A stretch of DNA of 64,000 bases from Triticum aestivum (lineage: Eukaryota > Streptophyta > Magnoliopsida > Poales > Poaceae): the NCBI RefSeq assembly GCF_018294505.1, contig NC_057795.1, forward strand, positions 225,855,193 to 225,919,192, in the 5' to 3' direction. Below, piece by piece: positions 10,421-19,102 of this stretch. The notes under the pieces are model-generated. The model worked only from the letters and a program-made list of their open reading frames with translations. It was not told the origin of the DNA and did no database searches. The position numbers and the translations under genes are program-made. Each line of letters opens with the position of its first letter. Position 1 is the stretch's first letter.

Positions 10421-11403
10421 TGATGCGGAGCATCCTACGGTCATCTCCATGTCAAGAGTCTGTTTGGCAAGTGACACGTGCGACCTCTACTTCACATACA
10501 CAAAGGTGAATCTTCTCCTTTACACGTGCTCACTTGACCCCTTTGAGGATGGTGTACTACTTGACACTTCTCCCGTGTGCATGCATAGGTATTGTCGGAG
10601 CTTCACGGATGTCAAGGAGGAGTGCAAGCGCCAAGGAACGACTACACCATCCGCGAGGGAAGCGTGGAAGAGAAGACGGAAGAAAGGAGAAGAAGACGGA
10701 GCGGCTGCAGGAGCCAGGCCGGACATCCGGACCGCCGTCCGGATCATCGGGGCTCAGCCGGATCATCCGGGTCCCCCTCCGGATCATCCGGATAAATGCG
10801 TCCGAAGGCACCCGAAGGCCTCATGTGAAGCCGGATCATGCGGGCCCCCTCCCGGATCATCCGGACGATGGCCGGATCATCCGGACCCCCATCCGGATCA
10901 TCTGGGCCTTGCCGGCGTGCAACGTTTCGTGCCGAGGCCCATGTACCCATTCGCCCCCTCACTTACCCCTTTGCCCACTAGACTATAAATAGACATCCTC
11001 CTCCCCATTTTTAGGGTTAGCAAATATGATAGCTCATTCTTAGGTGAGCTTTGCTCCTACCTCTTCTCTTGAGAGAGAGAGACTACCACTCCATTGGAGT
11101 TCAAGACCTCCATGTGAGAAGATCCCGAGGGATTCAAGACCCCCTTTGTGGGAAGATCCTTCTAGGATTCAAGCCCCCATCTCCTTTGGATTTGGGATGA
11201 ACTCTACCTTGTATCTTTCTCTTTGTTGTTCATGTACCTTGTGGATCTTGTGTGTTTGATTGTCTAGTGGATGTGTGATTGGACTTGTTCTTGAGTGTTT
11301 CCCCTTGTGATTTCTCCCCGTTCTTCCCCGTGTTCGTCGTGTTCTTCGACGGATCCCACTCCAAACGTGAAAGATCGACGCTATAGGGTTCCACCCTACA
11401 TCA
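10421..11403 (+). repeat. D 5' LTR (983 bp)
   Basis: TG...CA ends, TATA box tataaata at 10984-10991. The upstream part (about 10720-10910) holds CCGGA-N3-TCCGG palindromes. The downstream part is CT-rich and ends ccaccctacatca. Confidence 0.92.
10720..10912 (+). promoter_or_regulatory. Palindrome cluster in D 5' LTR
   Basis: Several copies of CCGGATCATCCGG (perfect arms CCGGA/TCCGG around 3 bases), some mutated, plus one ccggacatccgg. The cluster lies about 75-260 bp upstream of the TATA box, where LTR enhancers normally sit. A regulatory role is inferred from position and symmetry only. Confidence 0.55.
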
Positions 11404-11406
11404 TTA

Positions 11407-11420
11407 TGGTATCATGAGCC
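11407..11420 (+). promoter_or_regulatory. D primer-binding site
   Basis: tggtatcatgagcc, three bases after the LTR. It matches the usual plant initiator-Met site TGGTATCAGAGCC except for one inserted t. D2 has the same variant at 32145-32158. Confidence 0.7.
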
Positions 11421-11714
11421 ACGTTGATCACGTTTTTGGAGCCCCTACCCCCCTTTTTCTAGCTTGATTTTGTTGTTTTCGTCCTAAATCCGAAATCCCC
11501 ACCAAAAATAGCCCCAAATTTTTTTGTGATTTGTTGGTTTGATGATGTTTTGTTGATTTAGATCCGTGGATTTGCTTGGTTTCAAGTGGATCTAGCATTT
11601 CCCCAAGTTTCCCCACCTTCCATCCACGAAATCCCTCAAATTTTGCCCCGAAAATCATCCATTTCTGCCCAAAAATTCGTCCCTGAGAGGAAATCCCGAG
11701 CAGTTTGACCTGCC

Positions 11715-11905
11715 CGGATCATCCGGACCTTCTCCCGGATCATCCGGACACCTCCCGGATCAGCTGGACCCTCTCCCGGACGTCCGGATACCCCATGCAC
11801 CCAGGAAACAGAACCGGAGCTGACGAACCCGGATCATCCGGATGTACACCCGGATCATCCGGACCTAGCCCGGATCATCCGGACCTCCTCCCGGATGTCC
11901 GGTTA
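11715..11905 (+). repeat. Second CCGGA-N3-TCCGG palindrome cluster, D leader
   Basis: Five exact CCGGATCATCCGG copies and three variants (for example cccggacgtccgg), spaced irregularly by 10-60 bp, downstream of the LTR. Same motif as in the LTR, so the motif family spread within the element. Confidence 0.8.
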
Positions 11906-12176
11906 ACCCTGACACTGACTCGGCTGAAATTTTGTTTTGGTCATAACTAATTCATCCGGAGTCCGATTTTGACATTCTTTAGCTCGTTTTGAATCTATTG
12001 ACATCCCCCATCCCACAAAAATACCACCAACACCATTTGACACCATCATTTTCTGAAATTTGGCAAGTTCGCCTAGGCCCTCCACCATATCATCCGCATT
12101 ACCACCACCGACTTCCGCAACCTAACCCATTTTGTTCCCCATTGCATATGTGGTTGCTTGAGTAGTGATTCACGTC

Positions 12177-12509
12177 TCCTAAGGTGTTTCAGCTACTTAG
12201 GGACGGTTTCTTCTTCTTCAACCACCACCACCACTTCCACATAACCTTGCCCACCATACACTTCCGACAACCAAACTTAACCCAATTTTGTTTGAGCTTG
12301 TTTGAGTTGTAGCTTGTGTCTCCTAAGGTATTTCGGCTACTTAGGGACGGCAACTTCAACTCCGACACGTGTATATCCATCATTCCACTTCCCCATTTGC
12401 CTAGTGCAAAACCACCACCGCTTTCCGCTACCACCATTTGACATTTGTCATTGAGATTTTGAGTTTGCGGTTTTTCCGTTTCCTAAGGTGTTTCGGCTAC
12501 TTAGGGACG
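12177..12509 (+). repeat. Three-fold 29-base motif in D leader
   Basis: tcctaaggtgtttcggctac followed by ttagggacg occurs at 12177-12205, 12321-12349 and 12481-12509 with one or two changes. Each copy lies downstream of a cac/acc-rich stretch. The loose 144-160-bp spacing suggests a decayed tandem module. Confidence 0.75.
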
Positions 12510-13445
12510 AGTCTCCATCATCTTGGTATCTACACCAAGAGCACCGCCACTCATCATCGCAAAGGACGGTAACCTCGACGACACCTTTGTATATTCCCTT
12601 GCAATTGCATTGTTAACCTCTCGCCCATTTTGCGTTACTTGCCTATCGAGACTAGCCATTTGAGTATTGCCGGCAACGTGACATGTGCACATTAGTGGTC
12701 TACACCATCCATTGCATACATACCATATCATCTTGGTATCATATCATCCATTGTGCCTCAAGTTTGTTCCCGCATATACACAATTGCTTTCTTGGTTTGT
12801 GCATTGTGCAAAAGTGGCCATAGAAAAAAAAGAGAGAATAAAGCTTTTAAGCAAAAGAAAGAGAGCAAAGATCTTGTAAGCAATAGCCATAGCATCACAA
12901 TATATCATACGGTATCATATTTGATCATCTTGGATCATTGTGTGAGAAACACTGGGAACCATACATATATAGCATACTTGGGATAGAAAGTTTATCCATT
13001 TTGCATCTTATAGGTTGTGCACAAGTGTCGTATCCGCCTATTGAGCAATCGTACTAGCGTCTCTCTTGAGTTGTGCAACACGAGCGTTTTCCGTGGATTC
13101 CACATTTTGTGCTCATTCCTTGGTTGCACGACCCCATTTATCTATCCGTGTGTGTGTTTCCGTGAGCCACATATTGCTATTAGTCTACTTGTTTCGCTTG
13201 CAAATTTGTGAATCTCTTTCAACATTATTGACTCTTGCTAACATTTTGCATCAAATTTTTGTGCCACTATCCTCACCGAGCTCTACCATAAGCTTTACTT
13301 GATAGGTGTGAGTGAACAAGTCCGGTACCAATTCCACTATTCTTTCATCTCACATTGAGTGACACGGGATACATCCTCAACTTTGGGAAAAGGTAACTTG
13401 GTATTGTTTATCTCATTTCCTACTCACCTCTACTCGAGTCTTGTG

Positions 13446-15590
13446 ATGGATAGTCAAGGCATTTCATCTTCGGTCTACAACAACAACGACGAGTTCGATG
13501 CCATGAACAACAACTCCGACGCCAAGATGCAAGCTAAAATGGAGGAGATCAAAGCCCTCATCAAGTCCTACAAGCGATCTTCCTCATCTTCGAGAAGACG
13601 CTCAAGAGCACATGCTTCCGAGCTACCATCTCCGGCAAGATCACATCGGCATCGACACCATCACCAACAAGAACGTGAAGGTCAAGAGCCCTACATCAAC
13701 AACCGCTCAATAACTTCACCATCTCCCTTGGCATCTTCGCCAAGCGACTTAAGGGCATCTTCGCCTACGGACATATGGCATCTTCGCCAACAAAAACCCC
13801 AAGACTACACTCAAGAGAAGCTCCCCAAGCTCAAGTCCGCGACTTCCACGAGCTACTACGACCTCGACACCGACAATGAGATTCCTTTCTATGGGACTCA
13901 AGAACCCGAGGAGTATCTCGAGTGGAAGCGTTTGATGGACGACTACCTCAAGCTACATCAAGTTCCTCCTGAAGATCAAGTGAAGTGCGCCACAAGAAAC
14001 TTCCATGACTACGCCTTGTCTTGGTGGCTTCACACACCTTTGGAGTACTACGACATGAGTTGGCCCAAGACGAAGAGAGCTTTGCGGCAAGAGTTTGTGC
14101 CTCCAGCCTACACGGAACAACTTCGACGCCAATTGGAGAACACCATCCAAGGATCCAAGTCCATCGACAAGTACTTCAAGGAGATGATGATTGCCTTGTG
14201 ACGAGCCGGCGTGGACGACCCCATTTTGATGAAGTTCCACTTCATGATGGGATTGCACAACGACATCTCCAAGACCATCTTCCTCGATAACTACAAGTCC
14301 ATCGACGACTACTACATTGGTGCTATCAAGGCGGAACAAGAACTCATGAAGGCCAAGGCTTCTCCACCCCAAGCAAACTTCGCGGCGACCAAGCTCTACG
14401 ACAAGCATGAGGCTAGTACCACCAAGATGTCCAAGCCCGACGAGCTCCAAGACGATGCTCCCAAGTTTGACTTCACCGCCATCCCTCTTTGTGGCATTGA
14501 TGGTGCCGAGTCTACTTCGACTCTTTTTCAAGATGGTGCGGCAACGAGTACGACTACGGAGACCCTCAAGGACCAAGCTTTGGAGGTGAGCGACAAGGTG
14601 GCGAGCAAGGATGATGCTTCCATCTTTGGGGGCGAGAGTGATGATGTGCCATCTTTGGCCTTCATCTACGGCGACGGTGATGAGATGATCGAGCATGGGA
14701 TTTTCCCTTCGGTCATGGAGGAGAGTGATGATGTGCCATCTTCGGCCTTTATCCACGGCGATGAGGACGAGATGGTTGAGCATGGGATCTTCCCTTCGAC
14801 CACGGCGACCTATGATGACTTGAGTGACTTGTGCCACCATATTGAGAGTGAGAGTGACTTCACCACTAGCCCCATATATGATGAGTTGCCACAATTCCCA
14901 TGTGAGGAGAGCCACAACCCCCACCACTTGAGTGAGATGAGTGACTCCACCATACGTGAGTTTGAGTGCACCTATTTTGAGGGAGTGAGTGAACCACCAC
15001 ATAGAGAGAGTGAGATAGTTGATAGGTCTCGAGAGGCCATTTGCATTTCTAACAACTTGATCTCTACCTCTATTGTGTCTTCTTGTTTGGTGCTAGGTCC
15101 CATTTATGATGACGCGCCGATCCTCGACGACTTCGTCCTCCCTTTGGACAAGACGATAGCCATGGTGGATTATGATGCACCGCCCACATGGTTCCATCAA
15201 GATGATGATGATGACCACCATTTGGTCTTTCCCACCTCACCTACACCACTTGAGTGGAATGACAAAGGTAACATAGGTGAAGGTGATGCTCTAGTTCCAC
15301 TAGTGGACATTCTTGACATTGATTGCTTGCATGATGTTGATCCACCTATTGCCATGCTTCATGCTAGTATGATTTCCCCATGCGATGATTTTCCCATTTA
15401 TGATGAGTATGATGATTCTATTGTGGAGTCTATTAGTTGTGATGCCATGTTACATAGGATTTCTTGTGACAATTCTTTAGGTCACATCATGTTTGATAAT
15501 CCGCTTGACTTGTCATATGCTATGCATGAGATCAACCATATGGTTTTTTCCAATCTCTTCATAGTGACTATGCATATGCCATTAAAATAA
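13446..15590 (+). pseudogene. gag: D gag-like ORF with acidic tail, one nonsense codon
   Basis: ATG 13446 (MDSQGISSS). Residues about 25-100 are Ser/Arg/His-rich and basic. A gag domain follows at about 150-300 (EEYLEWKRLMDDYLKL, WWLHTPLEYYDMSWPKTK, EFVPPAYTEQLRRQLEN). An in-frame TGA (14199-14201) interrupts it between MMIAL and RAGVDDP; CGA to TGA at a CpG would explain it. The remainder is acidic, with paired repeats ESDDVPS(L/S)AFI(Y/H)GD...EHGIFPS. It ends at TAA 15588-15590, but the next frame is open from 15530 and continues as a protein of like composition. The two were probably one frame, broken at the T run 15544-15549. Confidence 0.75.
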
Positions 15591-18500
15591 ACCCAATTTG
15601 CACATATGGCATAGATGACAAGCCCATGGTTATTGGCATTTGTTTTTCTTGTGATGATATTGATATGCTCCCTTTGCATCATATATCTCATATGCCATGC
15701 CATGACCACCTAGCATCGGATATGCATTGTTTTGGATGTTGTCCATTTTCTCCATGTGATGTTTCCGATATTGCTCATGAGGAGACCCTCATAGTTTCCT
15801 CATACATTTTAGGAGATTTTGATCCATGCCATCCATTGCATGATCCCAATACGTGTGTGCACCATATGCTCCCCATGAATAAACATGCTTTTGATGTGCC
15901 TTATACTTGTTTGCTCAATTTGTGTCCCCATCGTGTCATACATAACAACTATTCTTTCATGATGGATGACATGTTCCTATACCATGCATCAAATTTCTTT
16001 GAGCGATGCCTATCTTGTGCTAACTCACACGTGCACATACACATCATGATGGATGATGTGTACATTTACCACGCGCACAATTTCTTTGGATTGTGTCTCT
16101 TTTGTGTAGGTACCCATGAATACTTGTCAACCTCGCAATCCCACGAGTTGACAAAACGAGCTCTAGAGAGCAATGATGATTTGGGATCCCATGGATTGTC
16201 TTTTCCACCGCTCTCTTCGCGCAAATACTTCGCGCATTCATTCTACATGGCCCTCACTTGGCTATGGGTTATTGTTCATTACATATCATATGCCCATCTT
16301 GGCATGTTCACTTTGCATGATATACTCATTCCTATGCCTTTGACATGCACTTGTGACCCATGCTTTACATTACACATGATGATTGATTCTAGTACTTGCA
16401 TGTGTATTTGCAAGCTTGGTGGAGATATCGCTTGTTCTTGCCATGCTCCTTTTGTGCACCATTCCTATGATGATACTTTCATCTTGCTTTGTGTTCGTGC
16501 TTGCGATATGTCATGTGCATTCCCTATGCCTATTATTTGCTCACATGACATGATTGCCATGATTTCCTCTAGTATGTTGCATCTTCGCACTACTAGCTTG
16601 CACAACTTGATTGCTATGATTTCTTGCTATGTTGCATCACCCATGTTCCACTACTTGCTTTCTTGGGTTGATGACATATATGCTCATGCCTCTCACATGA
16701 TATATCTTGATCATTGTATCTTGTGTCATACTTGCTCATCTCATGCGGTTGATGACAACCATCTATATGCTTTGCACATGATTCATATTGCTTCTTGTCA
16801 TATATCTCCATGTGTTGCCTCTCTCATGCTAGATGATTTGCCATGTACTGAGTGCAACAATGATTCTCTTCTTGCTCATGAGATTGCCCCCATAGCATTC
16901 TCACACATGTTTGGAGATTTTGACATATTACTTGTGAAGCATCCTTGTCTTACTCCTTTGCACCATATAACTAGTGCCATGAATATTGCCATTGTTGCAT
17001 CATATTATTCATGCACTTTTACTTCTAACGGTTATGTGCAAAAGATGAGAACCATCATGATGGATGATGTGTTTATCTACCATGTGCATACACTCTTTGT
17101 TTTGTTTTGTGCATGTGTAGGATACTTGGACTTTGTGTCGACTTCCACTTCACGTGAGTTGACCATTCGAGCTCTTGAGAGCGAGCCTCTTACATTCTAC
17201 CACGACTCGTTTCTACACCACATTTCCTACCACTTCGGCATTGTGAAGAATGCACAAGGACATGCTTTCAAGGTGACATCCTTCTTGAGCTTGGATATTG
17301 TGGATCATACTTCATGTGTTGCTTGCACCATTTGCACGCATGTTCAAGATATTGCTTTCACCCATGATTGCCACATTTCCATGCTCCATGACATATATAC
17401 CTTGTGTGTTGCATCCAATTCTTTGACTACTTGCTACTATCATATGGCTGGTTGCACCAATATCATTTCTTCACATATGCCATGTCCCTTTGCTTGTCAC
17501 ATGATTCACTTGATTGCCTCAAACATGATGAACAATCGCTATTTCTATTGTGTTGAGTGCCACTCCATCTTCACTACACCTTATGCACATTATGCTTGGA
17601 TTGTCTTGCACTTGACCCATGTGTTTAGACACTTCATTTTATTCGGTGTTGTGAATGATTCTTATGCCTACCATAGACCTTTCATTGAGCAATTTGTGAA
17701 TTCTTGCTATGACCATGAGGTAGATGCTTATGCTCTTATCATACATATTTGCATCTCTATCTCACATTTACATGCTTGTTTCCATGATGACCTTGATTTT
17801 GCTCAATTCATATGCTTACATGCCATGTCACAATCCTTTGCCACACCCTATGCTATGCTTGATGACAACACTTGTTCGGTGAATCACCTCTTGAATGCTT
17901 GGTTTTGCACTAACGCTAACCACATTTGTTTTTCCAAGTGTTTGTTCTATTTACTCCTTTTGAAGGGATCACAAGACGGTGCGACATTGGAGAGTGCCTA
18001 TTTCGAGCTTCAAGATGATGAGTGCTTGGCGATCGATCGCTTCGACAAGGCAACGCCATCTCTTTCCCATGGTGATTTGGTATTCGATCCGAGGTCGGAT
18101 CTTTTCCAAGGGGGAGGGGATGATGCGGAGCATCCTACGGTCATCACCATGTCAAGAGTCCGTTTGGCAAGTGACACGTGCGACCTCTACTTCACATACA
18201 CAAAGGTGAATCTTCTCCTTTACACGTGCCCACTTGACCCCTTTGAGGATGGTGTACTACTTGACACTTCTCCCGTGTGCATGCATATGTATTGTCAGAG
18301 CTTCACGGATGTCAAGGAGGAGTGCAAGCGCCAAGGAACGACTACACCATCCGCGAGGGAAGCGTGGAAGAGAAGACGGAAGAAAGGAGAAGAAGACGGA
18401 GCGGCTGCAGGAGCCAGGCCGGACATCCGGACCGCTGTCCGGATCATCCGGGCTCAGCCGGATCATCCGGGTCCCCCTCCGGATCATCCGGATAAATGCG

Positions 18501-18691
18501 TCCGAAGGCACCGAAGGCCTCATGTGAAGCCGGATCATCCGAGCCCCCTCCCGGATCATCCGGACGATGGCCGGATCATCCGGACCCCCATCCGGATCAT
18601 CCGGGCCTTGCCTGCGTGCAATGTTTCGGGCCGAGGCCCATGTACCCATTCGCCCCCTCACTTACCCCTTCGCCCACTAGACTATAAATAG
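15530..18691 (+). CDS. D giant Cys/His/Met-rich reading frame, function unknown
   Basis: Over 1,000 codons without a stop (first ATG 15626), in the -1 frame relative to the gag ORF and overlapping its end. I recognise no enzyme domain. The protein is rich in Cys, His, Met, Asp, Ser and Tyr. A module MMDD(V/M)(Y/F)(I/L)YHAxNFF recurs at codons starting 15959, 16046 and 17057. The last two are followed by similar Leu/Cys stretches and an (H/R)ELTxRALES motif. Short hydrophobic runs exist but no clear signal peptide. The frame passes unbroken through the polypurine tract into the 3' LTR and stops only at the LTR TATA box (TAG 18689-18691). Length without stops argues for selection until recently. 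Biased composition is the alternative explanation. Confidence 0.55.
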   Translation, partial: DQPYGFFQSLHSDYAYAIKINPICTYGIDDKPMVIGICFSCDDIDMLPLHHISHMPCHDHLASDMHCFGCCPFSPCDVSDIAHEETLIVSSYILGDFDPCHPLHDPNTCVHHMLPMNKHAFDVPYTCLLNLCPHRVIHNNYSFMMDDMFLYHASNFFERCLSCANSHVHIHIMMDDVYIYHAHNFFGLCLFCVGTHEYLSTSQSHELTKRALESNDDLGSHGLSFPPLSSRKYFAHSFYMALTWLWVIVHYISYAHLGMFTLHDILIPMPLTCTCDPCFTLHMMIDSSTCMCICKLGGDIACSCHAPFVHHSYDDTFILLCVRACDMSCAFPMPIICSHDMIAMISSSMLHLRTTSLHNLIAMISCYVASPMFHYLLSWVDDIYAHASHMIYLDHCILCHTCSSHAVDDNHLYALHMIHIASCHISPCVASLMLDDLPCTECNNDSLLAHEIAPIAFSHMFGDFDILLVKHPCLTPLHHITSAMNIAIVASYYSCTFTSNGYVQKMRTIMMDDVFIYHVHTLFVLFCACVGYLDFVSTSTSRELTIRALESEPLTFYHDSFLHHISYHFGIVKNAQGHAFKVTSFLSLDIVDHTSCVACTICTHVQDIAFTHDCHISMLHDIYTLCVASNSLTTCYYHMAGCTNIISSHMPCPFACHMIHLIASNMMNNRYFYCVECHSIFTTPYAHYAWIVLHLTHVFRHFILFGVVNDSYAYHRPFIEQFVNSCYDHEVDAYALIIHICISISHLHACFHDDLDFAQFICLHAMSQSFATPYAMLDDNTCSVNHLLNAWFCTNANHICFSKCLFYLLLLKGSQDGATLESAYFELQDDECLAIDRFDKATPSLSHGDLVFDPRSDLFQGGGDDAEHPTVITMSRVRLASDTCDLYFTYTKVNLLLYTCPLDPFEDGVLLDTSPVCMHMYCQSFTDVKEECKRQGTTTPSAREAWKRRRKKGEEDGAAAGARPDIRTAVRIIRAQPDHPGPPPDHPDKCVRRHRRPHVKPDHPSPLPDHPDDGRIIRTPIRIIRALPACNVSGRGPCTHSPPHLPLRPLDYK
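18108..18120 (+). promoter_or_regulatory. D polypurine tract
   Basis: aagggggagggga directly before TGATGCGG of the 3' LTR, as expected for plus-strand priming. Confidence 0.85.
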
Positions 18692-19102
18692 ACATCCTCC
18701 TCCCCATTTTTAGGCTCAGCAAATATGATAGCTCATTCTTAGGTGAGCTTTGCTCCTACCTCTTCCCTTGAGAGAGAGAGACTACCACTCCCATGGAGTT
18801 CAAGACCTCCCTGTGAGAAGATCCCGAGGGATTCAAGACCCCCTTTGTGGGAAGATCCTTCTAGGATTCAAGCCCCCATCTCCTTTGGATTTGGGATGAA
18901 CTCTACCTTGTATCTTTCTCTTTGTTGTTCATGTACCTTGTGGATCTTGTGTGTTTGATTGTCTAGTGGATGTGTGATTGGACTTTTTCTTGAGTGTTTC
19001 CCCTTGTGATTTCTCCCCGTTCTTCCCCGTGTTCGTCGTGTTCTTCGAGGGATCCCACTCCAAACGTGAAAGATCGACGCTATAGGGTTCCACCCTACAT
19101 CA
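18121..19102 (+). repeat. D 3' LTR (982 bp)
   Basis: Nearly identical to the 5' LTR. TATA box tataaata 18683-18690. Seven CCGGATCATCC cores lie between about 18435 and 18605 and are better preserved than in the 5' LTR. Followed by target-site duplication ttatg 19103-19107. Confidence 0.92.

Larger units (their letters stand above)
11421..13445 (+). other. D untranslated leader
   Basis: About 2 kb without a convincing gene. It contains a second palindrome cluster (about 11715-11905) and three copies of a 29-base motif tcctaaggtgtttcggctac... at 12177, 12321 and 12481. A T/A-rich stretch with many stops follows before the gag ATG. The first ~300 bp match the D2 leader (32142-32450). Confidence 0.7.
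10421..19102 (+). mobile_element. D: complete non-autonomous LTR retrotransposon
   Basis: 8.68 kb, bounded by near-identical 983- and 982-bp LTRs (TGATGCGGAGCATCC...CTACATCA). It has ttatg target-site duplications at 10416-10420 and 19103-19107, a primer-binding site and a polypurine tract. The interior holds a gag-like domain and one very long reading frame. I find no RT, RNase H or integrase motif. By eye the LTRs differ at about two dozen positions (2-2.5%). It interrupts CRM-2 after the left-side duplication or in only one of the copies. Confidence 0.9.

Noticed and set aside
10520..10962. Overlapping ORFs on both strands in D LTRs (Ser/Gly- or Asp/Pro-rich)
   Set aside because: They are translations of the CCGGATCATCCGG motif field in several frames and carry no domain. 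Only the + frame continuous with the giant ORF was kept, as a note.
11407..11420. tRNA gene remnant
   Set aside because: The Met-tRNA-like piece is only the 14-base primer-binding site, with no tRNA arms around it.
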